The notes beneath the pieces were generated by a model. That model made no database searches and was not told the origin of the DNA. It was given only the letters and a program-made list of their open reading frames with translations. The position numbers and the translations under genes are program-made. Shown one piece after another: positions 4,696-12,395 of a DNA stretch of 14,856 nucleotides; positions within the stretch are counted from its first letter, which is position 1; each line of letters begins with the position of its first letter. Source of the stretch: Candidatus Tayloriibacteriota bacterium (GTDB lineage Bacteria > Patescibacteriota > Minisyncoccia > Phycocordibacterales > JARIHA01); assembly GCA_029288475.1 (NCBI GenBank), contig JARIHA010000183.1, positions 1 to 14,856 on the forward strand. The letters run 5' to 3'.

Positions 4696-4722
4696 TATTT
4701 CTTAGCGGTATCATTCATAGGT

Positions 4723-5292
4723 ATGTACGAAAGTTATAAAAACAAAATAATTTCTTTTTATAAAGAAAATAAACGAATGCCTGGCTATCAGGAGATCATG
4801 TCTTTGGCTGGGTTCAAGTCAAAGAATGCAGTCTACAAGCTCATCAATAAACTAGTTGAAGAGGGAATCGTTGAGAAAGATTCAAAAGGAAAGCTCACTC
4901 CTCTGAAGCTTTACGGAGAAATAAAAATGCTTGGATTGGTAGAGGCTGGTTTTGCATCAGCTGCTGAGGAAGAACTTGTGGACACGATGAGTCTCGATGA
5001 ATTTTTAATAGACAAGAAGGATGCTACCTACATGCTTCGAGTAAAAGGAGACTCGATGATTGATGCAGGAATTCAAGAGGGAGATATGGTTCTTGTAGAG
5101 AGAAGCAAACCTCCAAGAGAAGGGGATATTGTTATTGCTGAAGTCGATGGTGGCTGGACAATGAAATATTATCGTAAAAAAGCTGGTAAGGTTTATCTAG
5201 AACCTGCCAATAAAAATTATCCTCTTATTTTTCCTCAGCACGAACTTAATATTGCAGCAGTGGTAAAGGCCGTAATTAGAAAATATCGCTAG
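4723..5292 (+). CDS. lexA: LexA repressor, self-cleaving
   Basis: The 189-aa protein has an N-terminal winged helix-turn-helix (about 1-62; MPGYQEI...SKNAVYKLINKLVEEGIV) and a C-terminal S24 peptidase domain. The RecA-stimulated cleavage bond is A75-G76 in VEAGFAS. The nucleophile is S111 in VKGDSMIDAGI and the general base is K148 in WTMKYYRK. All match E. coli LexA A84-G85, S119 and K156. LexA represses SOS genes by binding operators, and cleavage on RecA-ssDNA filaments releases them. The gene follows the 59-aa ORF by 27 bp and is followed by dinB after 2 bp, so it lies inside the unit it controls through the operator at 4440-4457. AGG lies too near the ATG to be a normal Shine-Dalgarno. 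Confidence 0.96.
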   Translation: MYESYKNKIISFYKENKRMPGYQEIMSLAGFKSKNAVYKLINKLVEEGIVEKDSKGKLTPLKLYGEIKMLGLVEAGFASAAEEELVDTMSLDEFLIDKKDATYMLRVKGDSMIDAGIQEGDMVLVERSKPPREGDIVIAEVDGGWTMKYYRKKAGKVYLEPANKNYPLIFPQHELNIAAVVKAVIRKYR

Positions 5293-5294
5293 GT

Positions 5295-6596
5295 ATGTTT
5301 CTTGATAAGATGTTTCCTCGTGCCATCCTTCATGTGGATGGAGATGCTTTCTTTGCTGCATGCGAGGTTTCTTTAAATCCAAAGCTTAAAGGAAAGCCAG
5401 TGGTAACTGGCTTGGAGCGCGGTATAGCTTCTGCTATGACTTATGAAGCAAAGGCAAAAGGAGTGACTCGAGGTATGAGACTTTTTGAAATAAGAAAGAT
5501 TTGTCCAGATGTCATAATTCTTCCGTCTGACTATGAAACGTACAGCATTTTTTCTCACAGAATGTTTAATATTGTAAGAAGGTATACAACGGTCGTTGAA
5601 GAATACAGTATTGACGAATGTTTTGCAGATTTAACCGGTCTCGATAGTTCAAGTGGTCTTTCATACACTGAAATTGCTATGGCAATAAAGAGGGATCTTG
5701 AAGGTGAACTGGGTATGACTTTCTCCGTTGGTGTTAGTACCAGTAAAGTATTAGCGAAAGTTGCTTCGAAGTTAAAAAAACCTTCTGGTTTGGTAATTAT
5801 ACCCGGCAAGGAAATTGAGGCACATTTGATGAAATTACCCATTGAGAAGGTTTGGGGAATAGGTTCTCAGACTTCTTTATTCCTATGGAGGCAAGGAATC
5901 CACACTGCTTTGGAATTTGCGAGTAAGACGGAGGAATGGGTCAAAGAGAAGTTTAGCAAGCCCCACGAGGAGATTTGGCACGAATTAAGAGGGGTTTCTC
6001 TCTATAGGGTATGTCCAGGAAAGATAGATGAGCATAAATCTATCAGTAAAACCCGTACTTTTACTCCAGCTAGCAATAATCGTGAGTTTATCTTTTCGCA
6101 GCTCTCAAAGAATATAGAAAATGCCTGCATAAAAGCTAGGCGCCATCATTTAGTAGCGGGAGAAATTTCTTTTTTCTTAAAAACTCAGGAGTTTCGCTAC
6201 TCTACTCTTGAATTGAAGCTTTCTTTGCCAGCAAATGTGCCAGAGCAAATTCTAAAAGTGGTTATAGCAAACTTCGATAAGATTTATCTTCCTTCGGTTC
6301 TTTATCGGGCAAGCGGGATCACTTTGCGAAAACTTACTGATGCAAGGGTTATCCAAACTGATTTGTTTGGGCAGAGTATAGAAGTTCAATCATTCAATAA
6401 GATGTATAAGGAAATTGATGCTCTTTCGCAAAAATATGGAAAACATACCCTATTTCTAGGTTCAAGTATGAAAGCCATGCTCGATGCGCAACATACAGGG
6501 GACAGAGGAAGGCCTACAGTTAGAAAACAAGAGCTATTCCTCGGAGAAACTCAAAGAAAGCGCTTAGGTATTCCTTTTATGGGAGAAGTGAGTTAG
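5295..6596 (+). CDS. dinB: DNA polymerase IV, Y-family translesion polymerase
   Basis: The 433-aa protein has the palm metal-binding motifs HVDGDAFFAACE (D15, D17 region) and YSIDECFADLTG (D107-E108), and the fingers motif AMTYEAKAKGVTRGMRL (47-63). It then shows a helix-hairpin-helix thumb (KVWGIGSQT, 185-193) and a little-finger domain (about 250-350). A canonical sliding-clamp peptide QTDLF is at 354-358. A second clamp-like peptide, QELFL, is at 412-416 in a conserved-looking tail ending RKRLGIPFMGEV. E. coli DinB is 351 aa, so this one has about 80 extra C-terminal residues. It copies damaged templates at low fidelity during SOS. It starts 2 bp after the lexA stop, so translation is probably coupled. 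MFPRAIL at 5310 is an alternative start. Confidence 0.95.
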   Translation: MFLDKMFPRAILHVDGDAFFAACEVSLNPKLKGKPVVTGLERGIASAMTYEAKAKGVTRGMRLFEIRKICPDVIILPSDYETYSIFSHRMFNIVRRYTTVVEEYSIDECFADLTGLDSSSGLSYTEIAMAIKRDLEGELGMTFSVGVSTSKVLAKVASKLKKPSGLVIIPGKEIEAHLMKLPIEKVWGIGSQTSLFLWRQGIHTALEFASKTEEWVKEKFSKPHEEIWHELRGVSLYRVCPGKIDEHKSISKTRTFTPASNNREFIFSQLSKNIENACIKARRHHLVAGEISFFLKTQEFRYSTLELKLSLPANVPEQILKVVIANFDKIYLPSVLYRASGITLRKLTDARVIQTDLFGQSIEVQSFNKMYKEIDALSQKYGKHTLFLGSSMKAMLDAQHTGDRGRPTVRKQELFLGETQRKRLGIPFMGEVS

Positions 6597-6613
6597 TACG
6601 GCAAGATTTATGC

Positions 6614-6645
6614 ACACAAAAACCGCACTAGTGCGGTTTTTGTGT
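6614..6645. terminator. Bidirectional terminator between dinB and hup
   Basis: A perfect 32-bp palindrome has a GC core ACCGCACT/AGTGCGGT and A5/T5 runs on its arms. It forms a 14-bp stem with CTAG loop on either strand, followed by TTT in plus orientation. It serves the two convergent genes. Confidence 0.92.
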
Positions 6646-6673
6646 TTTCTCTAGAGAAAAAAGAAAACGGTGA

Positions 6674-6946
6674 TTATTTTACTGCGTCCTTCAAAGCCTT
6701 TGCTGCTCGGAACTTAGGCACTTTCATTGCTGGTACCTTGATAGTTTCGCCTGTTCGAGGGTTTCGAGCGTCTCGTGCTGCTCGCTGCTTAACTGAAAAG
6801 ATTCCAATTCCAGCGATAGATACTTCTTCTCCCTTCTTAAGTGTCATTACGATAGATTCGATGATTGCGTCGACTGCTTCTTCGGCCTGAACTTTAGTTC
6901 CGCCGATCTTTGTGTGTACTACGTCTGCGATTGCTTGTTTGTTCAT
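6674..6946 (-). CDS. hup: HU family DNA-binding protein
   Basis: At 90 aa it has the exact length of bacterial HU. The start MNKQAIADVVHTKIGG, the dimer core GEEVSIAGIGIFSVKQRAAR (about 39-58) and the DNA-binding arm RNPRTGETIKVPA (61-73) followed by VPKFRAAKALKDAVK are diagnostic. HU bends and compacts DNA as a dimer. No second subunit is seen here, so it is probably a homodimer. It is transcribed alone from a strong promoter (7005-7032) with an AT-rich leader of about 50 nt and no Shine-Dalgarno, and it ends at the shared palindromic terminator. IHF is less likely because the family signature is the plain HU form. Confidence 0.95.
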   Translation of the reverse strand: MNKQAIADVVHTKIGGTKVQAEEAVDAIIESIVMTLKKGEEVSIAGIGIFSVKQRAARDARNPRTGETIKVPAMKVPKFRAAKALKDAVK

Positions 6947-7004
6947 TGTATTGATTTATTAAAAATAAAATAATTCGACCGTTTTTCCTTTTAACCTATG
7001 AAGT

Positions 7005-7032
7005 ATTATATCTTAAGCCATTTTTTGTGCAA
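7005..7032 (-). promoter_or_regulatory. Promoter of hup
   Basis: On the minus strand, TTGCAC (7027-7032), a 16-bp spacer and a perfect TATAAT (7005-7010) are visible. This fits the high expression expected for HU. Confidence 0.8.
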
Positions 7033-7095
7033 TTAGGACTTAATTAACAAAACAATACTTAATTTTGTCAAACCTCTTGTTTTTAGAAAGAAACC

Positions 7096-8637
7096 TTATC
7101 GTGCAACTTCAAGTACGCGAGTTTCTCGAATGACGGTAACTCTGATTTCTCCTGGATATTTAAGTTCTTTTTCGATCTTGAGAGCAATTTCTCGAGCCAT
7201 TTTCTTGGCATCAAGATCACTTACCTCTACTGGTGTTACAAAAACGCGGATTTCGCGTCCTGCCTGCAGAGCGTAAGCTTTTTCCACTCCTTTGAAAGAT
7301 TTTGCGATCGCTTCCAAATCACCAAGTCTCTTAAGATAGTTTTCAACGCTGTCTCTTCGTGCTCCGGGTCTACCGCCTGAAATGGCGTCAGCTACTTGTA
7401 CAATGATTGATTCGATTGTTTCATAAGGATATTCTTCGTGGTGTGCCTGCATTGCCTTGATGATATCTTCTGAAGCTCCAAATTTCTGGAGAATCCTTCT
7501 TCCGATTTCTACGTGACTTCCTTGCACTTCGTGATCAACTGCTTTTCCAAGGTCATGTAATAGGGCTCCAGCTTTTGCCACACTTACGTTTGCACCCAAC
7601 TCTTCAGCGAGCATTCCTGCTATATGAGTCATTTCTATTGAATGTTGGAGAACATTCTGTCCGTAGCTTGTTCGGAAATGGAGTCTTCCAAGAATTTGCA
7701 AGATTCGAGGGTCAAGATTTATCACTCCGCATTCATAAGCAGCTTCCTGACCCTTGTCTTTGATGATTTTGTTTATTTCCTGTTCAGCCTTTTCTACGAT
7801 CTTCTCAATTTTTGCAGGCTGTATTCTTCCATCGAGAATAAGATTCTCGAGGGCTACTCGTGCCACTTGTCTTCGAACTGGGTCAAATGAAGATATGGTA
7901 ATGCTACCAGGAGTATCGTCCACGATAATTTCTACACCGGTAATCCTTTCAAATGCCTTTATGTTTCTTCCTTCTTTACCGATTATTTTTCCTTTTAGTT
8001 CCTCAGACGGGATTGTCATAGTGGTAGAAAGCACGTCAGCAGAAACTGCATTACCTAATCTCTGTATGCAGGTAGTAAGAATATCCTTCGCTTTTCTTTC
8101 GAGTTTCTCTTCTCCGAATTGCTCAAGCTTTTGCATTCGCACCAGAATATCCTCTTCGTTTTGCTTCTCTACTTCCTTGAAGAGTTCAGCTTTTGCCTCG
8201 TCTTTGGTTAGGCTCGCGAGTTTTTCCAACTCGGTCTGCTTTTCCTTGTCGAGCAGGTCTACTTTCTCCTTTATTTTCTTTATTTCTGCAATCTTTACCT
8301 TGATGTTTTCTACTTCTTTGTCGAGGTCTGCCTGTCGCTTGTCGAGAACATCCTCTTTTCGAATTACTCGTTCTTCGGTTACTTTGAGCTTATCTTCCTT
8401 TTCTTTTGTTTCTGCTCGAACCTCCTTAAGAGTTTCAACAGCCTTTGTTTCCGCGGCTGAGATGATCTTCTTTGCCTTCTCTTCTCCGTCAAGCATCATT
8501 TGCTTGATCTGGATTTCCATCGATCCTTTCTTTCCAAGGGAAATAAGTACGCGAAGGTAATAACCTAATGCAATCCCAACAATACCTACCGCTGCGGCGA
8601 TAAGCAGGACTATTTTTAATGTCATGGTAACAAACAT
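7096..8637 (-). CDS. rny: Ribonuclease Y
   Basis: The 513-aa protein has the full RNase Y layout. An N-terminal membrane helix (about 6-28) is followed by a long charged coiled coil (about 45-190), a KH domain with the RNA loop IIGKEGRN (218-225), and an HD domain with H331-region LQHSIEMTHIAG, catalytic LLHDLGKAVDHE (H361-D362) and HHEEYP (399-404). The C-terminal domain ends in RVTVIRETRVLEVAR. It is the membrane-bound endonuclease that starts mRNA decay in bacteria lacking RNase E. The ATG at 8637 is preceded by AGAAAGGTGA, with the Shine-Dalgarno unusually close. The ATG at 8625 (fifth residue) would be 13 nt from it, so either start is possible. A leader of up to about 165 nt with a hairpin precedes the gene. 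Confidence 0.96.
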   Translation of the reverse strand: MFVTMTLKIVLLIAAAVGIVGIALGYYLRVLISLGKKGSMEIQIKQMMLDGEEKAKKIISAAETKAVETLKEVRAETKEKEDKLKVTEERVIRKEDVLDKRQADLDKEVENIKVKIAEIKKIKEKVDLLDKEKQTELEKLASLTKDEAKAELFKEVEKQNEEDILVRMQKLEQFGEEKLERKAKDILTTCIQRLGNAVSADVLSTTMTIPSEELKGKIIGKEGRNIKAFERITGVEIIVDDTPGSITISSFDPVRRQVARVALENLILDGRIQPAKIEKIVEKAEQEINKIIKDKGQEAAYECGVINLDPRILQILGRLHFRTSYGQNVLQHSIEMTHIAGMLAEELGANVSVAKAGALLHDLGKAVDHEVQGSHVEIGRRILQKFGASEDIIKAMQAHHEEYPYETIESIIVQVADAISGGRPGARRDSVENYLKRLGDLEAIAKSFKGVEKAYALQAGREIRVFVTPVEVSDLDAKKMAREIALKIEKELKYPGEIRVTVIRETRVLEVAR

Positions 8638-8657
8638 TCACCTTTCTATACCGGCGC

Positions 8658-8676
8658 AATCAGGCTATGCCTGATT
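8658..8676 (-). promoter_or_regulatory. Hairpin in the rny leader
   Basis: An 8-bp perfect stem AATCAGGC/GCCTGATT with a 3-nt loop lies about 20 nt upstream of the rny start. It is not followed by a U-run on the minus strand, so it is not a terminator. It could affect translation or mRNA stability. Confidence 0.45.
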
Positions 8677-8803
8677 TGTTCGTAGAGAGACCGATATTTA
8701 CCTCGTTTAATTAAGTGTATTCTTAGCGGAAATGAGCAGAAAAGTACAGGGAGCTCTACAGTCAGAATAAAAAGGTGAATTCTAATTAATTTCTAATGGT
8801 TAG

Positions 8804-8811
8804 ATAGTATA
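8804..8811 (-). promoter_or_regulatory. Extended -10 promoter of rny
   Basis: On the minus strand TGTTATACT fits the extended -10 TGnTATAAT, with the hexamer at 8806-8811. A TCGACA at 8827-8832 is a poor -35 at 15 bp. The promoter lies just downstream of the clpP stop, so rny is probably transcribed separately, at least in part. Confidence 0.45.
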
Positions 8812-8834
8812 ACAATTGTTGGGCTTTGTCGATA

Positions 8835-9428
8835 CTAAGCCTTAGAAGGAAGCACTTTATCGATGATTCCATATTTCTTTGCTTCTTCAGATGACATGAA
8901 GAAATCTCGATCAACATCTTTTTCTATCTGCGCAAGCGTTTTGCCGCTGTTTTTTGCCAAAATCTTATTGAGAGTTTCACGGAGTTTTAATATCTGTCGG
9001 GCTGTGATCTCGATGTCTGCGGCTCGTCCTTCTGCTCCTCCCCATGGCTGATGGATCATTATTTCTGCATTTGGGAGTGCGAATCGTTTACCTTTTTTAC
9101 CTGCTGAAAGAATTACAGCTCCCATGGAGGCTGCAAGTCCCACACATACGGTAGAAACGTCGGGTTTAATGTGATTGATGGTGTCCAAGATCGCAAGCCC
9201 TGCAGTAACTACTCCACCCGGAGAGTTTATATAGAGATTGATTTCCTTTTTTGGATCTTCAGAGTCGAGGAAAAGAAGCTGTGCAATGACAATATTAGCC
9301 ACATGATCGTCTATTGGCCCACTCAGGAAAATAATTCGTTCTCGCAAAAGACGCGAATAGATATCATATGCTCGCTCGCCGAACTGTGATTTTTCGATGA
9401 CTGTTGGGATTAACATTTCGTTTTTCAT
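8835..9428 (-). CDS. clpP: ATP-dependent Clp protease proteolytic subunit
   Basis: The 197-aa protein has all ClpP landmarks: QFGERAYDIYSRLLRERIIFL (15-35 region), INSPGG (67-72), the nucleophile S101 in GLAASMGA, H126 in MIHQPWGG and D175 in DVDRDFFMSS. Spacing matches mature E. coli S97/H122/D171. It forms the double-heptamer proteolytic chamber fed by ClpX or ClpA/C, none of which is in this window. The ATG at 9428 or the internal ATG at 9416 (MLIPTVIEKS, nearer the usual family start) could be used, and neither has a Shine-Dalgarno. A GATAAT -10 (9440-9445, minus) would give a very short leader. It is divergent from rsmE and close to tig, which echoes the tig-clpP pairing of many bacteria. 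Confidence 0.96.
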   Translation of the reverse strand: MKNEMLIPTVIEKSQFGERAYDIYSRLLRERIIFLSGPIDDHVANIVIAQLLFLDSEDPKKEINLYINSPGGVVTAGLAILDTINHIKPDVSTVCVGLAASMGAVILSAGKKGKRFALPNAEIMIHQPWGGAEGRAADIEITARQILKLRETLNKILAKNSGKTLAQIEKDVDRDFFMSSEEAKKYGIIDKVLPSKA

Positions 9429-9557
9429 TTTAATTGCTAATTATCGCGATTGTTCTTAAAACTAAGTCATTGACGGGGAAAAGATCGCGCTATTTCTCCA
9501 TCTCAGTATAGATAGACAGTATAGGAAAATAATAGGGTAGTCAAATACGAGGAATAA

Positions 9558-10295
9558 ATGGTACCATTGGCGGTAATGAGGCTTCATAACTTTTTTATTG
9601 AACACAGAATTGGCTCTGATCTGATTGGAAAAGAGCTTGTTTTATCTGATGAATCTCTATTTCATCAGCTTAAGAACGTATTTAGATTTCACGAAGGGGA
9701 TAAATTGATCTTGCTTGATAACAGCGGTTTCCGTTATGGTTCGACTATTGTTTCATTGGGAAAAAATAGCGTGACATTTTTAATAGAAGAGCAGAAGAAC
9801 ACTGACGCTAAGCTTCCCATTCGAGTCGTTCTTTTTCAATCTCTTATCAAGAAAGATAAGTTCGAATGGGTAGTTGAGAAGGCTACAGAGCTTGGAACCG
9901 AGGCTTTTGTTCCAGTATTGTCTGAGCGTAGTGAAAAGAAAGATCTCAACAGAGACCGTCTAAAGAAAATAATAAAGGAGGCAAGTGAGCAGTCTGGGCG
10001 AGCAAATTTGCCAGAATTGTACGAGATTACTCCTTTTGAGGAAATGTTCACTCGTTCAGAAATGTTTTTTCTTGCTTTTGATCCTAAGGGTGAGCCTTTG
10101 AAGCATGAAAAGATAGTTAACGATGCAAAGGATCGTCAATTGGCTATTCTTGTTGGGCCGGAAGGGGGATGGTCTGAGAGCGAGCTCATGTTTATGAAGG
10201 AGAAAAAAGTTGTCATTTGTTCGTTGGGAGGCCAGGTGCTAAAAGCAGAAACTGCCGCTATTTCTGCGGCAGCCCTGTTTCTCTTGAAAAGTTAG
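9558..10295 (+). CDS. rsmE: 16S rRNA m3U1498 methyltransferase
   Basis: The 245-aa protein has an N-terminal PUA-like region (about 7-75; MRLHNFFIE, HQLKNVFRFHEGDKL) and a C-terminal SPOUT domain with the trefoil-knot SAM site. The signatures are EWVVEKATELG (103-113), EQSGRANLPEL (143-153), LVGPEGGWSESE (197-208) and SLGGQVLKAETAAISA (222-237). The enzyme methylates U1498 in the decoding region of 16S rRNA. The ATG at 9558 has AGGA four bases upstream, one of the few Shine-Dalgarno sequences in the window. The ATG at 9576 gives the usual MRLHNFF start of the family, so the first six residues are uncertain. The gene converges on tig with an 11-bp gap. Confidence 0.95.
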   Translation: MVPLAVMRLHNFFIEHRIGSDLIGKELVLSDESLFHQLKNVFRFHEGDKLILLDNSGFRYGSTIVSLGKNSVTFLIEEQKNTDAKLPIRVVLFQSLIKKDKFEWVVEKATELGTEAFVPVLSERSEKKDLNRDRLKKIIKEASEQSGRANLPELYEITPFEEMFTRSEMFFLAFDPKGEPLKHEKIVNDAKDRQLAILVGPEGGWSESELMFMKEKKVVICSLGGQVLKAETAAISAAALFLLKS

Positions 10296-10320
10296 GAGAT
10301 ATTTTTTTACTTTATCTCCT
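10294..10320 (+). terminator. Possible terminator spanning the rsmE and tig stop codons
   Basis: An 8-bp stem AGGAGATA/TATCTCCT (10294-10301, 10313-10320) with an 11-nt loop is followed on the plus strand by TTGTTTTCTTTTTT. It overlaps the last codons of tig, so coding constraint could explain part of it. Confidence 0.45.
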
Positions 10321-11416
10321 TGTTTTCTTTTTTCTTTCCTTCTTTTTGTGACTCCAGGAATTTAAATACTTTTTCGTTTGTGAGGACCGTTTCTACGTAT
10401 ACCCTTATTCGCTCCGGGTCGGCATCTTTATAGTGTTCTAGAAGGTGTTTTGCTTCGCCTTCAATTTCTTTTTGGTCAGGAATGAGTTTTTCTTCAGTTG
10501 CTATCTTATTGAGTGAAATCTGAAGCACTGCTCTTTTTTCCGCATCTTTTCTCCAATCCTTTCTCATCTCTTCCTCAGTCTTTTTTATATGCTTGAGGTA
10601 GTCGTCCATTTTGAGACCCATTCGTTCAATGTCTCCAGTAAATTGTGCGCTCATCTTATTGAGTTCGCTTTCAATAAGAATTTCAGGAAGGTCTACTTTT
10701 GATTCTTCTACGATCTTCTCTCCAATTTTAATTCTTTTCTTTTCAGCAGCCCGGGATTCTTTTTCCTTAAGGAGATTTTCTTTGAGCTTTGCCATAAAAT
10801 CTGGCACGTCATTGAAATCCCCGAGGCTTTTTACCAATTCGTCGGTGAGGGCGGGAAGTTCTTTTGCTTCAGGCTTCTTATCTCCCTCTTCTTCGTTTTG
10901 AGTGGTTGTGCCTATGTTATTGTTTCCGGCCTGGCTTTTAAGAATTTCATTTACTACGTCAGTAACTTCTTTTTCAGTGATCTCTACTTTCTCAACAAGC
11001 TTCATTTCTTCTTTAGCAATTTTTTTGTAATCTGCCAATACAAGTTCAGGAAAAACAGCCACATTGATCTTGAATCCTAATGGATTGCCTCGAGCTATCT
11101 TGGTGAGGGTGATCTGAGGCTTTCCAATGGCATCAATTTTATTATCAATGATAATATGCTGATATTCGTGCCCGAGGCTAATTTCCGCGGCTTCCTCCAT
11201 GATTGCCATTTCTCCTATTTTTTGAACAATTACGCTTTCTGGAATGTGTCCTTTGCGGAATCCTGGGATCGAAAGGTTTTCGCTCAGTTCTTTCACTGCC
11301 TTTACTCGTGCCCTTTCCATTTCATCAACATTTATCTCTCCTTCTATCTCGATTTCCGAGTGAGGGAGCTTCTTTATTTTTATATTGGTGTAGTTTGTTT
11401 TATGTTCTTTATGCAT
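10307..11416 (-). CDS. tig: Trigger factor lacking the PPIase domain
   Basis: With the ATG at 11416 it is 369 aa. Residues about 10-125 are the ribosome-docking domain with the L23-binding loop PGFRKGHIP (51-59). FPELVLADYKKI (122-133) and KEVTDVVNEILKSQ (149-162) begin the C-terminal chaperone body, which resumes at KELPALTDELVKSLG (185-199) and runs to about 357. E. coli trigger factor (432 aa) has its FKBP-type prolyl isomerase between these two points. Here only about 22 polar residues (NNNIGTTTQNEEEGDKKPEA) remain, so the isomerase is missing, not degenerate. It should still hold nascent chains at the exit tunnel. The tail is very Lys/Glu-rich. An in-frame TTG at 11452 follows AGGAAAGGG and would add 12 residues that do not resemble the family start. 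I prefer the ATG, without certainty. Confidence 0.92.
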   Translation of the reverse strand: MHKEHKTNYTNIKIKKLPHSEIEIEGEINVDEMERARVKAVKELSENLSIPGFRKGHIPESVIVQKIGEMAIMEEAAEISLGHEYQHIIIDNKIDAIGKPQITLTKIARGNPLGFKINVAVFPELVLADYKKIAKEEMKLVEKVEITEKEVTDVVNEILKSQAGNNNIGTTTQNEEEGDKKPEAKELPALTDELVKSLGDFNDVPDFMAKLKENLLKEKESRAAEKKRIKIGEKIVEESKVDLPEILIESELNKMSAQFTGDIERMGLKMDDYLKHIKKTEEEMRKDWRKDAEKRAVLQISLNKIATEEKLIPDQKEIEGEAKHLLEHYKDADPERIRVYVETVLTNEKVFKFLESQKEGKKKENKEIK

Positions 11417-11501
11417 ATTTTTGTAGTCTACATGATACTGATAAAAAAACAAACCCTTTCCTTTTTAAGAAAAGATTCGGTAAAAAATATGATCCGCTTT
11501 T

Positions 11502-11759
11502 TTATTTGGTTGAGGTCGCTGATTTGTTTAATTCTTGAATGTAATCAGGCTCAGGCTGGCTTAATTGGTTTTCTATCGCTTCAAGTATGGCTGCTTGTCG
11601 GAGATTCTCAGCTTTTATTTGTTCTTCTTTTTTTGCCTCTTCTTGTTTTCTGATAATTTCTGAATGAAAGAAGTATACTGCTCCTACTAAAAGTATGGTG
11701 ACTATGATGATAGATCCAATGAATGCCCCTACTCCTTCTTTGTTTGGTTCGGTATTCAT
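11502..11759 (-). CDS. Small single-pass membrane protein, unknown function
   Basis: The 85-aa protein has a short polar N-terminus (MNTEPNKEGVGAF) and one strong transmembrane helix (about 12-31, IGSIIIVTILLVGAVYFF). A highly charged helical stretch (about 36-65, RKQEEAKKEEQIKAENLRQ) follows, likely a short coiled coil, then a polar Thr/Ser-rich end. The positive residues following the helix suggest a C-terminus-inside topology, which is only a rule-of-thumb inference. No family is recognised with confidence. It begins 19 bp after the secreted helical protein gene, so the two are probably co-transcribed and might act together at the membrane. No Shine-Dalgarno is present. No clear terminator follows. 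Confidence 0.72.
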   Translation of the reverse strand: MNTEPNKEGVGAFIGSIIIVTILLVGAVYFFHSEIIRKQEEAKKEEQIKAENLRQAAILEAIENQLSQPEPDYIQELNKSATSTK

Positions 11760-11778
11760 TGGTTCTAGAGGTTAGTAA

Positions 11779-12336
11779 TTATTGAGTAGTGTTTGGATTT
11801 GTCGTAGTGGTAATTAAAGGGTCAGTTGCTGGGTTGTCCTGAGGTGCCGCTTCGGCTTTTTTTAGAGCCTTGGTCGTATCTAGTAGGTCTTTATGAATAT
11901 CCACAATTTCTTGTTCGATTAGGGTAAGACTGGTGATAAGAGTTCCATTTAAATCTTTTAATGAAGATGATGTTCCTTTGGCTGCATCGTTGAGCATAGA
12001 TGTAGTACTTGCGACATTTTCTTTTGTTAGCTCAATAGTCGTGCTTGCCTGGTCAAATGAAAGAACAGCTTCAGTGATGTCTATTCCTTGAGATCCTGCA
12101 GTCTGCATATTGGTAGAGAGGGTAGCAGCGATGGAATCAAGAGATGTTACACGATCGTTTAAGAGGTTCAAGATGCTAATGCCGTGATTCGCAAGATCTT
12201 TAATTTGTTTTTGTTCAATCTGTTGAGGTGTTTCGGCTTTTTTCCAGAAACTAAAAGAAAAGGCTTCGGCAGGCTGTGCCCATGCTCCTAGGGTCAATAT
12301 GGCTATGATTATAAGGCTAGAATAGGTGCGTTTCAT
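11779..12336 (-). CDS. Secreted helical protein, unknown function
   Basis: The 185-aa protein starts with a signal peptide (MKRTYSSLIIIAILTLGAWA), with likely cleavage after AEA at residue 25. The mature part has a short aromatic patch (FSFSFWKK) and about 125 residues of predicted alpha-helix rich in Ser/Thr/Leu/Asp (for example ISILNLLNDRVTSLDSIAATL and LIEQEIVDIHKDLLDTTKALKKAE). It ends in a disordered tail of Asn/Pro/Thr. It has no catalytic motif or cysteine in the mature part. The pattern suggests a helical bundle or coiled coil outside the membrane. It has its own promoter (12367-12395) after the strong terminator of ppa and is the first gene of a probable two-gene operon with the small membrane protein. 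A palindrome TTTCATTGAAA covers its start codon region. Confidence 0.72.
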   Translation of the reverse strand: MKRTYSSLIIIAILTLGAWAQPAEAFSFSFWKKAETPQQIEQKQIKDLANHGISILNLLNDRVTSLDSIAATLSTNMQTAGSQGIDITEAVLSFDQASTTIELTKENVASTTSMLNDAAKGTSSSLKDLNGTLITSLTLIEQEIVDIHKDLLDTTKALKKAEAAPQDNPATDPLITTTTNPNTTQ

Positions 12337-12341
12337 TGAAA
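12331..12341. promoter_or_regulatory. Palindrome TTTCATTGAAA at the start codon (copy 1)
   Basis: This 11-bp palindrome has arms TTTCA/TGAAA around one base. It is the downstream member of a pair and overlaps the ATG of the secreted protein gene. With two extra bases it is an exact inverted copy of 12388-12400. Confidence 0.4.
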
Positions 12342-12366
12342 TTCTCTATTTTCTTACTTACCGATG

Positions 12367-12395
12367 AGTATACCTTTATTTGTCTGAAATTTCAA
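12367..12395 (-). promoter_or_regulatory. Promoter of the secreted protein operon
   Basis: On the minus strand, TTGAAA (12390-12395), a 17-bp spacer and TATACT (12367-12372) are visible. The predicted start near 12360 gives a leader of about 24 nt without a Shine-Dalgarno. The -35 hexamer lies inside palindrome copy 2 (12390-12400). Confidence 0.7.

Noticed and set aside
7754..8560. Long 268-codon plus-strand frame opposite rny
   Set aside because: Ser/Phe-rich low-complexity translation of the antisense of the rny coiled coil; the RNase Y frame is unambiguous.
11417..11452. TTG start extending trigger factor by 12 residues
   Set aside because: It has a purine-rich AGGAAAGGG upstream, but the added residues do not resemble the family and the ATG at 11416 gives the expected N-terminus. 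Not fully excluded.
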